NCBI GenBank assembly: GCA_019155205.2
Contig: JAHNZQ020000308.1
Span: 4,514,642 to 4,578,641, forward strand
Source of the DNA: Gracilaria vermiculophylla
Lineage: Eukaryota > Rhodophyta > Florideophyceae > Gracilariales > Gracilariaceae
Direction of reading: 5' to 3'
DNA: 64,000 nt
Program-made: the position numbers and the translations under genes
Shown here: positions 52,905 to 63,189 of the stretch, in pieces
Layout: every line of letters begins with the position of its first letter
How positions within the stretch are numbered: the first letter of the stretch is position 1
Notes under the pieces: model-generated
What the model saw: the letters and a program-made list of their open reading frames with translations, nothing else
The model's database searches: none
Told to the model about the DNA's origin: nothing

Positions 52905-54015
52905 AGATGTTTTTCTCAGTGCTGTTCATCTTTTCTTCTGTGCCTGGCTCTCCGCAATCCTTTCAGAGGTCGTCGGCACCGAACTTAGGAAGAGCGTTCC
53001 AAATGCCATCCGCGTGTAATACAGTTGTTGCGCCTCGGGTGTTTTCGAAAAAACGGATCTTCCTCGTCTATGGCCGTATGTAGAGCAGGCCATCGCCCAG
53101 GCTCACAGTCAATTTTGTCTGCTCTGAACGAACAACTCTGGAGCTCGAGATATGGGTTAAATAAGCGAATAAAGGTCGTAGATCAGTCGCATATTCAAAA
53201 ATGCCTTACAGTGCGGAAGATTTCTGCCACACTATGCACTCGAGGGCAGTTATGAGTCTCGGTAACGGGTGGCTGACGGAGATTCAACCGGAAATACTCT
53301 CAGCTCCACGCGTGGTGGGCCAAGGATCTACGTTCCAGTTGCGAAACATAAAAAGTTACAGACTGCCACAGGTGGACCAGCGCAGCGTTGAGTTTACGGA
53401 AGTCAATCAACGTCTTGATCATAGAATCAACCAATCATACTCACATATTTGTAGGAAGAAGAAAGCAAGTCACGTGAAGAAAGGCTCTTACTATGGTGGG
53501 AATTAAACCGACTGCCCTCGAGAATCATCCGCAAAACTTGACAAAGATGAAACATTCCACTGCAAAAGTACGAATAATGTTAGGTAAAGTTGGTAGACTT
53601 TGCGGTATTTAAACAGTTGGAATCAGCCGCTCAAGAGCCGTCAATTGCACTTTAATGAGCTCTGACACATGAGCTAGCCACGAGCTACGCAAGAACAGTC
53701 CAAAACACAAAATCATCAAGATGGAAAAGACTGCCATTTTTGTTTCTGTCCGTAGATCTGTAGGAAGGGTCCCGTGTAAAAATTTCAAGCACATCTGCTT
53801 TGCAAAAGAACCATATTCTAAGCACTGAAAAGCCCTTCAAAACTACAACCACTGTTTATCCTCTGTACAAAATTGGTTTCAACATCCAAAAGTGACTTCT
53901 GATACTGGAATTCAATCCATCGGTCCCACTCTATTTGTAATTGCGTAATTTTCAAAAGGATTTTATATACAAAAGTCAACCTCATAACGCCACACATCAC
54001 GTCGTGAAACCGGAA
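52905..54015. other. No gene supported
   Basis: A 101-codon frame with an ATG at 53201 (to 53506) is the longest. It resembles nothing known and has no supporting context. Confidence 0.4.
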
Positions 54016-54075
54016 CTCGTCCAAAAAAACATGGTGGGCAGTTGAGAAACTGCTCATCTTGTTTTTTTGGACGAG
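54016..54075 (+). ncRNA. 60-nt near-perfect hairpin, possible structured RNA
   Basis: 54016-54043 pairs with 54048-54075 around a GAGA tetraloop (54044-54047). Of 28 positions, 25 are Watson-Crick, two are G-U when read as plus-strand RNA, and one (T54032/T54059) is a mismatch. The outer arms are CTCGTCCAAAAAAAC and GTTTTTTTGGACGAG. The G-U pairs would be C-A mismatches on the other strand, so a plus-strand RNA folds better. A foldback transposon scar is the main alternative. 54076-54927 has no recognised gene. Confidence 0.4.
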
Positions 54076-54927
54076 TGCTTGCTTCGAAGCGTCTTTGTTA
54101 TGGACTCCCAGCGGTCATAAACTCGCAATCCTTCTTCTATCCAGTCACCGAGGGTAAGTCCCTGATGTGGTCTCCATTCATTTCAGCCACTCATAGAGAG
54201 ATAAAACATTCTCGGCTTGCAAATCCGTTACTTGATTTTCTGGAGATTGGCTACGTAAAATGGCTTAACGCACGATTTGTGCCATACAGCCGTTATTTTT
54301 GGAGAACAACTTATAGCATTCCCTTGGGTGTATAAAACGATATTGGACAGCCCTGGGAAAAAGCAAAACGAAAAAACTCTACAACTCGAGCCACTTTCTA
54401 CCTTACTTGCTTTTGTTTGTGGGTTTACAGGGATGGATGTGGATGATGGACAAAATATATTCAGTTGTGTGCTGGGAGGATGCTTCTGCGAACGTTATAC
54501 GGGAAGGAATGGTTCATTCTATATTAAGGCTTCATATTTCTTTAATCTGTGACGATACGTTGGAAAGTGGCAGTGCCCAATCGAGGTCAGACAAATAACT
54601 GATGGCCGTGAGTTTGTTGATTATAGGAATAATTAAACTATCAATGATGGACAGGATGCTCGTGATCAAAACTTGAGCAACACAATCAGCGCCGCAACTG
54701 ACTGTCGTCAGACATGTTTGTACGGTGCACTAACTGATTATGAGCCTGAGCAGAGAGAACAAGACGTAGGAGAAAAGGATTTTTATGAGGAATGAAGGAG
54801 GTGACAAAAACTTGCGAGACCAAAAGGGCTATTTTACAGGTTCGAGCTGGGAGCCAACAAATTGGCGAGGGTGATTGAATCTGTAGCGATGAATCTCAAT
54901 CGTTCACACTTGAGGTTTGGAGTTGCA

Positions 54928-55554
54928 TCATTGTGGTTTTCTGGAAACAAAGATGCCCTGCAGAGTCTGAGTATTGAAACCATGTTGTTTGCGGCGAATA
55001 ATATGGTTGGCGAGCTGTTTCTGTTCTGATAAAAGGCTGGAGTGGAATGAAAAGTCGGCCTTAGATCGCATTTGTCCAGCATGAGAGTGAATGGATGTAA
55101 ATAGCTGCCGATGCGGAACAAGCTCAACATTACATGCTCGTTTAATGTGGTGCTCCAAAAAGTCAAGTGCGAGGTAGATGAAGCGGAAAAGAAACTGAAA
55201 ACAAGGCCCACAGTTGGTTTCGCGCCTGCTTTGAATTATGTGCAGACGTTTTTTAAGGTCTCGTGAGCAGAATAAAAGGACAAACGAGAAGATGAGTTGT
55301 CTGGAATAGAAAGCCAGAAAGGGGCAAGCGGTGCGCACGGGCGACAAGAAAGCAAAGAGGGCAAGGACGCAGGCGCAGCGGTGGCAAATATGATAGCCGT
55401 GTCTGCCGCGCCGGGCAGCGCGGGACCTCCATGGTGCACAGGCTGCTGCTACACGCCACGAAGAGATGAGCAATGACTGAGCGCGCGCAAATGCGCGGCA
55501 GTCAGCGTAAGTGCGGCGACGGCGCGGCACAGTACTGACGCGCGACTCCAACAT
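54928..55554 (-). CDS. Hypothetical 208-residue ORF, doubtful
   Basis: ATG at 55554 to a stop at 54928. The Arg-rich N-terminus leads into a Cys- and aromatic-rich hydrophobic part (VLALFAFLSPVRTACPFLAF, LIFSFVLLFCS) that might be a membrane segment. The rest is basic and polar. No family recognised and no pyrimidine-rich leader like the other host genes. It may be a chance frame in GC-rich sequence. Confidence 0.2.
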   Translation of the reverse strand: MLESRVSTVPRRRRTYADCRAFARAQSLLISSWRVAAACAPWRSRAARRGRHGYHICHRCACVLALFAFLSPVRTACPFLAFYSRQLIFSFVLLFCSRDLKKRLHIIQSRRETNCGPCFQFLFRFIYLALDFLEHHIKRACNVELVPHRQLFTSIHSHAGQMRSKADFSFHSSLLSEQKQLANHIIRRKQHGFNTQTLQGIFVSRKPQ

Positions 55555-56202
55555 GCACGGTTAACAACGTTAATCGCCGTTCCACCACGCGCCCCACCCT
55601 CATTCTTCGACTGCCCACTCTCCCGCGGTGACACTAGATACGTTTGGCAACTCCCACGAACGGCACCGTTGGCGCCGATCGATCATCCGTCCGTTCGCCC
55701 ACGAGCATGCTGGCGGCGACGAAGGTAACGCCGCGCACCATTGTATCATAGCATCACATCTCCGCCGCGCCGCGCCGCGCCCTGACGACCGCTGTGTCCA
55801 AACCCTTCACTGCATCTCCGAAAAAACTGCACCTTGAGTCTTCTCCTTCCATTGTGGACACGCACGCGGCGCGTGCGAATGACGTAAGTTTGGCTGTCGC
55901 TTGCCCTCCTCGCACCCGCTCCCATAACCGCACCCACCCGTCCGACAACCTCGTTCCACCAGACGGCGCAGAAATTTCCCGGCCCTCCAACCGTGTGGCG
56001 CGCTGGCTCACACAACAACCGCAACCTTCGTTAGGTTATCTGACCGCCACTCGCTGCTAACGCCGCCCTCAAATGCCCACCCCCTCCCCCCCTTTATTTC
56101 TCATCTCAATTCATTCACTTCCGCACTCTCCCCATACCTCTCTTCGTCCACACACATCCTCGCCCCCACCCCCTATTTTTTTTTTTTTTGGTGTCAATCC
56201 TC

Positions 56203-57318
56203 ATGGGGCAACTCTACTCGCATCTCGTTTTTCGCCCCCCTCAAGTTTGTTCTTACCAATGCGTACAAGGTAGCATCAAATACGTCGTGCCCGATGAGGA
56301 CGGCTTACCCACCGTGCACTCAGCCGACCTGTTCTGGCTCCAAACCTCCTTAAATTTTCGCATCCCCTGTGCGTTCATTCGCCATCCCCGTTCTCAATAC
56401 GTCGTTATCTATGCACACACCAACGGAGAGGATCTGGGGGATAGTATTGTACATGCCCACATGATCTCACGAACGTTAAACGTCGATGTGCTCGCATTTG
56501 AATACTCTGGATACGGTCTCTCCGAACGCCCATCACGGCGCTTGTTCCATCAAAATGTCCCACGCCCTGGTCAGCGCGTTGCCCCGTCGCTTTTGGACCA
56601 TGATCGGAAGCGAGCAGAGCCTTCTGAGAAGGCAATATGCGCTGACATCATGGCTGTGTATACCTTTCTCACCGACACTTGTGCCGTAGCACCGGAGAAC
56701 ATCCTCGTGTTTGGCCGCAGTATCGGAAGCGGTCCTGCTGTGTATTGTGCAATCAATAGACCCATTCGCGGTCTCGTTCTCATTGCTCCCATCGCCTCTG
56801 CTGTGCGGGTTCCGCTGAAGCGACTTAACGTCACGCTACCGTTCATCGACACTTTCCCGAACATAGATAGAGCCGCCAAAATTCAATGTCCCGTGCTCGT
56901 CATACACGGCGATATTGACGACATCGTTCCAAAGCTGCACGGAGAGAAACTGTTCAGGAAGCTCAATCGCAACGGTTATGCTGTTAACCCACTCTGGGTC
57001 CCAAACGCTCGTCACAACAATGTCGTCGAGGACTTTTCTTCACTTGTGTTTGGTCGTTACCAAACGTTTCTGGATGAGCTCAAGCTAATACCAATTTCTG
57101 CCACACCAAATCATTCTTGTGAGCACCAACACTATCACCCGGACCGACTGCCATCCAGTCAAATCAAGATGGACCCTACAACGATAAAAATAGAACCACA
57201 CGACCGCTCTTTCCACACAACTTCCAGATGGCTAAAAGACTATCACAGTCCGACCCAAATCAAGACAAGATCTACACATGGCTCTCATCCACACTTGAGT
57301 ATTTATACCGGTCTGTAG
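56203..57318 (+). CDS. ABHD17-like alpha/beta hydrolase
   Basis: 371 residues from the ATG at 56203 (an upstream in-frame TTG is not used). The start MGQLYS fits the N-myristoylation pattern MGxxxS, suggesting membrane attachment. The serine hydrolase core shows YAHTNGEDLG, DVLAFEYSGYGLS, FGRSIGSGPAV with nucleophile Ser173, VIHGDIDDIVP with the probable acid Asp239, and PNARHNN with His271. This arrangement is that of ABHD17/ABHD13-type hydrolases; ABHD17 enzymes remove palmitate from proteins. An extra segment of about 30 residues (110-139) sits between the SGYG motif and PSEKA, and the C-terminus after residue 290 is low-complexity, rich in His, Ser, Thr and Lys. The leader upstream is strongly pyrimidine-rich (56080-56200). 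Confidence 0.88.
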   Translation: MGQLYSHLVFRPPQVCSYQCVQGSIKYVVPDEDGLPTVHSADLFWLQTSLNFRIPCAFIRHPRSQYVVIYAHTNGEDLGDSIVHAHMISRTLNVDVLAFEYSGYGLSERPSRRLFHQNVPRPGQRVAPSLLDHDRKRAEPSEKAICADIMAVYTFLTDTCAVAPENILVFGRSIGSGPAVYCAINRPIRGLVLIAPIASAVRVPLKRLNVTLPFIDTFPNIDRAAKIQCPVLVIHGDIDDIVPKLHGEKLFRKLNRNGYAVNPLWVPNARHNNVVEDFSSLVFGRYQTFLDELKLIPISATPNHSCEHQHYHPDRLPSSQIKMDPTTIKIEPHDRSFHTTSRWLKDYHSPTQIKTRSTHGSHPHLSIYTGL

Positions 57319-58283
57319 CCCCTGGTTTTGTATATTCATTGTACAAAGCCCCGTTTGCTTGTTTTGCATCTCTGTGTACATGTAATATTCATTCTGAAGG
57401 TTATCCGGTCATAATGCAATCGTGAAGCAAACCATGATCGCTTAAGGGCTTCTAGTCACCGGTTGAAGCTTTAGTCACTCAACTTGTTCAAAAAAATGTT
57501 ATGTCTGTTACACATGTGAGGTGATCTTGTTAGAAAGGTCGCCTGGTTGCTCATCAATCGCTTTCAGAACCGTTGACTGCGTTGTGTTTCAGCCCGCATT
57601 AGTGCCAGGTGAGCATTGCTGTTCCGAACAGCTGTCGATGCAAGGCACCGTAAGCCCGTATCATAGCTTGAAAGTGTACTCGTGATTGGATCCGTTCGCA
57701 TGTCAAGTCTCATATCCTTCAGTGTTTATATGGTTATTACCTCCGAGTGACTTGCATACACTCATGTACATTACGCGAATCGCATCAGTTAACCTCAGCA
57801 TCCTTCATGGTGCAATAGTTACCGATGCGAGAAACAATAGAACTTTATGCAAAAACTTCACAAAGTGATTAAACTGACATAGGGATTTCCACCTCTTATG
57901 GAGCAAGCCATCTACCAACACCCCTTTGTAAAAGGAAAGATCCTATTCGGTGTAACACCCCGATATGTGACAACGATAGTGCGGAACGTTAGACGAATGA
58001 CCTACCAAGAGGTGAGGTCGCTCTGACCCAGATGCTAACGCGCATAAAGGAGCTCAATGAAACATTTCTGCCGGGAGAGGAAACACAAGCGCTATACCGG
58101 CACGCACGTTGGTGAGGGGGGTGAATACTGAAGCACGCCCTTCAAACCTTTTGACAACGGCATAAGATATCACAGTACTACTTCGTGAAAGGCCTGATAC
58201 TAATGCCAAGAAACAAATTGTCCCCAACAACAGCAATGAGCAATTCAGATCACACACTAGCGGTGCAGATTGGACTCGTAACA
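57319..58283. other. Intergenic between two converging genes
   Basis: 3' sides of the ABHD17-like and RRM genes. Only short frames; nothing recognised. Confidence 0.5.
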
Positions 58284-59840
58284 TCACTGAGGACTACTAG
58301 TAGGCTGTGTGGAAGAGGAATTGAGCCAAGAGAACTGCATGGCCGGCGAATCGCCGGACGGAGCGTCCGCCTTGACATCGAGAACATTGTCTTTCTTCGG
58401 AGTATTCTCAGCAGCAACTGCAGCGTATTCCGAACGGCCGACTGCAGCTCTCTTCGATGGTGGTTCTGCCTCTCCGCTACCGTTAGAATTTCCGTTTTCG
58501 ACAGGGCTAGTTTCGTTTTTCACAACAGGTGCGGCTGTCTGCATGGCGGTAACCGCAGATGCTCCGGCGACGGAAACTTTGTTGTCTTCAACAGAACCAG
58601 GTTGCGGCTGCGAAAGACCGACAACAGAAGGATTAGCACCAGATGAAGGGGACGATCCGTTGGGCATGCTGTGAAAGTTATTAAACCCTTCCTGGATAGA
58701 ATTATTGGCGCCTGTAGTGTTTGACGCGTACGAAGAGGAGAACTGCGGATCGAAAGGCTGAGAGTTCGGCTCATAATTCATTACAGGCATGTCAGATGAT
58801 ACCAAAGGCGGAGGAGGCTTCGTCGCAGGGATTCGCTCAGAGGCCCATTCCACACGAATAGGCTTGTGGGCGTTTAACGGCTGAAAATGAGTTCCCGAAA
58901 GTGACTCCTTCGCGCGCACGGCCGACTCACGGGTTTTGAATCGCACAAACGCAAAGCCAGTCTTGTTCACGGGCACTCGTACACCGTCGAGTTCACCAAA
59001 GGAAGAAAACTCGCGCCACAGAAGCTCATCGGTGATGTGAGGGGCAGTGCCGCCGATAAAAATAGTGGTATTCGTGGGGTCATCCGGGGCCATGAGTTGA
59101 CGAGGACGTTTGTTAGTCGGGGGAGCGTGACCGGCGCCACCGTGAGAAGCATGGTGATGATTGTTATATCCATGATGGCCTGGGCCCCTGGAATTGGGAC
59201 CACGCGATCGTCCCGTGGCATGAGACAGACGAATAGGCTTGCTGTTGAACTCGAAACCCTGCATCTCGGTGACTGCTCGTTCGGCATCATGTGCGTTGGC
59301 AAAGCGAACAAATCCATAGCCTCGAGACTGGCCGTATTCATTACATACAACTTTGGCGTGACGCACCGATCCGTAGCGAGGACGGAAGGCAGTCATGAGC
59401 TGGTAGTCTGTTACTGAAGGTTCAAGATTGCCGACATAAATGTTAATCTCTGTGCCAGCAGTACCGTTAACTGCAGCATTTCGACCCATGTTAAGTCTCC
59501 AGCAACGATTGGTGCCTGGAATAGGCATTCCAGAGCCACAGGCTATGACTCTTTGAGCAGCCTCGGGGGAAGCGGCGTCCAGAAATCCATATCCTGCGTG
59601 CATACCGGAGTAGTGGTCCCGAACGACCTTTATGCGGGTGATATCTGGACCCCAGCCGCTGGCAGTGACCGCTTGACGAAGGAAGTTTTCATCCATATAT
59701 GCATCGAGATCGCCAGCCCATATTGAAATTGTGCCATTGGCAGGACGAGAGTTAGCAGGAGGAGGAGAGGAAGACATTGGAGCAGTTGCAGGGGGCATAT
59801 TTGGGTAACTACCCGCCATTCCTTGATAATATCCGCTCAT
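58284..59840 (-). CDS. Three-RRM RNA-binding protein, TIA-1/Nam8/RBP45-47 type
   Basis: 518 residues from the ATG at 59840. RRM1 (about 37-119, TISIWAGDLDAYMDENFLRQ), RRM2 (about 131-208, INIYVGNLEPSVTDYQLM and SRGYGFVRF) and RRM3 (about 263-340, TTIFIGGTAPHITDELLWRE and KTGFAFVRF) follow the order and spacing of plant RBP45/47, yeast Nam8 and animal TIA-1. A His/Gly-rich linker with KRPR lies between RRM2 and RRM3. The C-terminal 170 residues are Ser/Asn/Pro/Ala-rich and probably disordered. The family binds U-rich RNA and acts in 5' splice-site choice, poly(A) mRNA binding or stress granules. The leader (59841-60180) is a long pyrimidine run on the coding strand. Confidence 0.92.
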   Translation of the reverse strand: MSGYYQGMAGSYPNMPPATAPMSSSPPPANSRPANGTISIWAGDLDAYMDENFLRQAVTASGWGPDITRIKVVRDHYSGMHAGYGFLDAASPEAAQRVIACGSGMPIPGTNRCWRLNMGRNAAVNGTAGTEINIYVGNLEPSVTDYQLMTAFRPRYGSVRHAKVVCNEYGQSRGYGFVRFANAHDAERAVTEMQGFEFNSKPIRLSHATGRSRGPNSRGPGHHGYNNHHHASHGGAGHAPPTNKRPRQLMAPDDPTNTTIFIGGTAPHITDELLWREFSSFGELDGVRVPVNKTGFAFVRFKTRESAVRAKESLSGTHFQPLNAHKPIRVEWASERIPATKPPPPLVSSDMPVMNYEPNSQPFDPQFSSSYASNTTGANNSIQEGFNNFHSMPNGSSPSSGANPSVVGLSQPQPGSVEDNKVSVAGASAVTAMQTAAPVVKNETSPVENGNSNGSGEAEPPSKRAAVGRSEYAAVAAENTPKKDNVLDVKADAPSGDSPAMQFSWLNSSSTQPTSSPQ

Positions 59841-60489
59841 GCGTAGTAATTGCTTGCGACACGCGGCAAATCCGTGAGGAAGCGCGTTTGTATAAGGAGG
59901 TAAAGAAAATGACGGTGGAAGCCGGTCAGAACGATAGGAAAGAAGGTGAGGGGAAAATGTGGAGAATATTTGTGAAGTGATAGAACTTTGTGGAGTACGG
60001 AACTAATAAGAGGAGGAGAATGATGGAAAAGAGAAACAGTTTTTGAGAGAGAGAGAAAAGGAGAAAGGAAGAAGAGCGAAAGGGAAGCGAGAAAGAGAGG
60101 AAGGAGGGGAAGGGGCAAGGGGAGATTAGGGAAGAGAGCGGAAGGGGGAGGGGCGGGGGGAGCGTGGGGTAAAGCAAGGCGGTGGGGAAATGGACGACAG
60201 ACGCTGCGCTGGCGGAAGGGTCGGCGGCGGGCGCAGGAGAGAAAAAGGCGCGCTAAGCCTTCCGGCAGGCCGCGGCGCTGCAAGGGCGCGTGGCACGCAG
60301 AGCCCACACGCCTGTGCCTCCAACACGCGGGCCGCACGCTCACATGTGTGTAAAGAAAGTGTTTATAGTGTAAGAGGAGACTTACATTGTTCTTGGCGAG
60401 TTGTGATTGGTGCAGCAGGATAAAAGCTGAAAAGTGTGCCAATGGTCAGGCTCTGGGTTCAATCAACAGAGCACATCAACTCCCACACC
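59841..60489. promoter_or_regulatory. Shared upstream region of the RRM gene and the Cys-rich gene
   Basis: 59950-60180 is almost all purine on the plus strand, hence pyrimidine on the RRM gene's coding strand. Near 60402 the plus strand reads GTGATTGGTGCAG (inverted CCAAT), followed by GGATAAAAGC at about 60419-60428, a TATA-like box about 70 bases before the ATG at 60490. Confidence 0.45.
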
Positions 60490-62378
60490 ATGGCTGCGCA
60501 GCCGAGCGGGTGTTTGCTACGATTGCTTGTGTGTTTGAGCGCAGCAATCTGGGTGAGTCGTACCCGTGGTTCACTTGTCCCGCCTGTAGAATCATCTTCT
60601 GCCTTGACAGCTAGAGAGAGGACACCCCCATCCACGACAGTCATCGAATTCGTAGGGCAAAGCGCGACTTATTGGGAAACAGGGTTCGGATGCACCACAC
60701 TGCGCAACATCGCACCGATAGCTCCACTATTAAAGGCTAGGCATCGAGGGGAGAAATGCAGTCTTCGTCGCGGCAGTCCGTCAAAAGTTAGCAAAATTTG
60801 CAGTAAAATGCAGCTTATGCTATATCACGAGTCTCCGGTGTTTTTATTGCCAATCGTCCACTTCGTCCTTTTTTTACCTTCTTTGATGACCTTCAGGTAG
60901 CGCAAGCGTGATTTTTGTTTAAGTCTGCGCCTTCCTGACGACTACAAATTAATGTGCTCTTTTTCATGGCGCGTTACTACTGCGTGCGAATCCCGGGTCT
61001 GGTTTTAAAGATGGAGCGTGACCCACATCAGTCCACACAATTTGCAATATGCACGATAGGAAATCTTGAAACCCTCTGCACATCGTTCAGCAGGTGTCGC
61101 ACGTTTTTGGTTCACACATGATAGAGACCATGAAGAGAACAGAATCGGCAAACCTTCGCTTTTCGTTATTTTGTTACTGCTCTTGGTGACCCACGTATCC
61201 CTTGCACCTTTGCAATCATGGCCTCGCGGCACCATCTGCGGCTCCGATGGAAGCTGTCAATTTCGAAGCCCGGGCAGCTACTCCGCTTCGTAAAACGCTC
61301 ACAACGGCAGATGGTGCAAAGCAGGCCAATTTCGAAAGGGATATGGTGCCCAAACTTCAATTGCACGTCGTGCTTGTCCGCCAGAAACTTTCTCTGCAGA
61401 AGGGGTCGTAGAGTGCAGTAAGTGCCCTCAAGCTTTCAATTCACCTCAACGATCTTCTCGGTGCATTCACTGCCCAGGCGAAATTCAGATCGAACTGGCA
61501 CGCCGTGATGGAACCCCATAATGTATACCCCGCACAATCCTTGGTTGTTCCTCTCTTCCGAGCTAGCTGTACTACAACCGCTGTCCCCTTGGTACTGTTG
61601 CGCCAAGAAGGGCGACATCGGCCAGTCAGTGCTTTCGATGTCATACAGAAAGCGCGTCAAACGACTTAGGATCACGTTGTGTGGCTTTTGAAGAGGAAAC
61701 CTTTCGTACTGATGGTGTCCTCTGTCGCCAGTGTCCGATTGGCACAAGGTCTGCCGGAACCGGCATTACAAGATGTGAACCTTGTCCAGCTGGAATTACG
61801 GCACCAAAGACCCAATTTCGTACAGCTATATATTTAATGCATGTCCCGACGGTACATTAATATGTGGCACAGTCTCTGTACTTTGCACCCATGGAGGCAG
61901 TCCTTGTCCAAGTGCTCATTTTGAGAATGAAGCTGGTTACTACGTGTGGTGCCCAACTAACTCCTTTTGTGATGCAGAACGCCAAAGTTGCGAATCATGC
62001 CCAGCGGGTTTCGATAGACCTGGAGAGCTTTCTTTTTTAAGCTCTCCCGGTGTCAATATAATCAACTATCGTATAACTGGTTCATTCGGCTACGGGACAA
62101 ATAGTTTCGCCATGCCCGAAGATGAAAACGGTTACTATCCTCCAGGGACATACATTTCGGAAGAAAATGGTCCAACATACTCTCGTTATGGCCACGGTAC
62201 TTTCTCGGATACTGTTACTTCGGATGGTGTTTTTGATTCCGTCTCAGGGACATTTGGACGCATACTGTCTCCTTCCGGTTCTGTGGCACAAAGCCCTATA
62301 ACTTCGATTTGTGAGCCTTCAGGTATCGTCCCAGACCACCGTGCCGAAAAGTACACGGTTGAATGGAACAGATTATGA
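60490..62378 (+). pseudogene. Cysteine-rich secreted or receptor-like protein, broken
   Basis: The ATG at 60490 (context CACCATGGC) opens MAAQPSGCLLRLLVCLSAAI, a good signal peptide, in a frame that stops at 60900. Further on, in changing frames, there is a second hydrophobic run (SLFVILLLLLVTHVSLAP, near 61160-61210), GTICGSDGSC, then CSKCPQAFNSPQRSSRCIHC near 61410-61480, and VLCRQCPIGTRSAGTGITRC with EPCPAGITAP near 61725-61800. The last open part (61782-62378) has CESCPAGFDRPGEL and a Gly/Tyr/Ser-rich end. C-x2-C-P-x-G-x-x-S repeats resemble TNFR / GCC2-GCC3 (ephrin-receptor-like) modules. At least five frame changes or stops suggest a pseudogene, though introns cannot be excluded. Confidence 0.55.
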
Positions 62379-62690
62379 TTTCACTTTTTTATGGAAAACC
62401 CAAATATATTGCTCTTTTTTTAATGTAATGAGATGGTAGCAGGGCCTTGTAGGCTCATCTCCAAAATGCATTACCCGCCGAGAAAACCCCTCAAAATGAA
62501 GCGGAAATGCAATGGGCTACAATTTTCATTAATTTTGAGGCAGTGGCCTGACCGTCTTCAAAAACCCTTACCGGCACACTCTGACTTACGAGCAACGACG
62601 TATGTTGACTCAGGGTATCCCATCTGTAACCTACGACTTATAACACAAATATTTCTGAGTTTTATAAATGAATTAAAACCTATATCATAT
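62379..62690. other. No gene seen
   Basis: 3' side of the Cys-rich gene with only short reading frames; nothing else recognised. Confidence 0.4.
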
Positions 62691-62797
62691 CTGGTCATCG
62701 AGGCGACAAACCGCCGGCATATCTCACGGACGACCTCATGAACCCCTAAACCACTGCTATCTGGTCATCGAGGCGACAAACCGCTCCTAAACCCCTC
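62691..62797 (+). repeat. 70-bp tandem repeat running into an assembly gap
   Basis: CTGGTCATCGAGGCGACAAA starts at 62691 and again at 62761, 70 bases apart, followed by CCTAAACC-containing sequence both times. The second unit is cut by the gap, so a longer array may have collapsed. Confidence 0.6.
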
Positions 62798-62897
62798 NNN
62801 NNNNNNNNNNNNNNNNNNNNNNNNNNNNNNNNNNNNNNNNNNNNNNNNNNNNNNNNNNNNNNNNNNNNNNNNNNNNNNNNNNNNNNNNNNNNNNNNN
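62798..62897. other. Assembly gap (100 N)
   Basis: Placeholder gap between a tandem repeat and a Ty3 LTR fragment. Confidence 0.99.
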
Positions 62898-63022
62898 ATA
62901 CTGTAGCGCACGCAGGCAATATTATGCACCACGTGGCCCAGCTAATAAATTACGAACCCTCCTTAGGAATATTATGCCATAAGGCCAAACCACCATAATT
63001 CCGTAGGAGCCACTGTACTACA
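62898..63022 (-). repeat. Ty3 family LTR fragment
   Basis: Matches the outer end of the Ty3 LTRs (CACCACGTGGCCCAGCTAAT ... CACTGTACTACA, the reverse of the LTR start). The rest is lost in the gap. The 63023-63189 stretch that follows has no recognised gene. Confidence 0.85.
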
Positions 63023-63189
63023 GTGTACTTACCGTCTTGCGGGGCACTTTGTTCTAGCGCTGACGGGCAGCGTGAAAGAGCCCGTGTTAGAAATTCCCCA
63101 CGTACCCCTCCGGCTCGCCATTCATCGCAAGGAATCGCCGATGGTGACCCCTGCTGCGCATCCACCACTTGAACAGATGTAAACATGGC

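Noticed and set aside
53201..53506. 101-codon frame with an ATG
   Set aside because: No similarity, no leader features, no neighbouring support; expected by chance in a 3-kb gene-free stretch.
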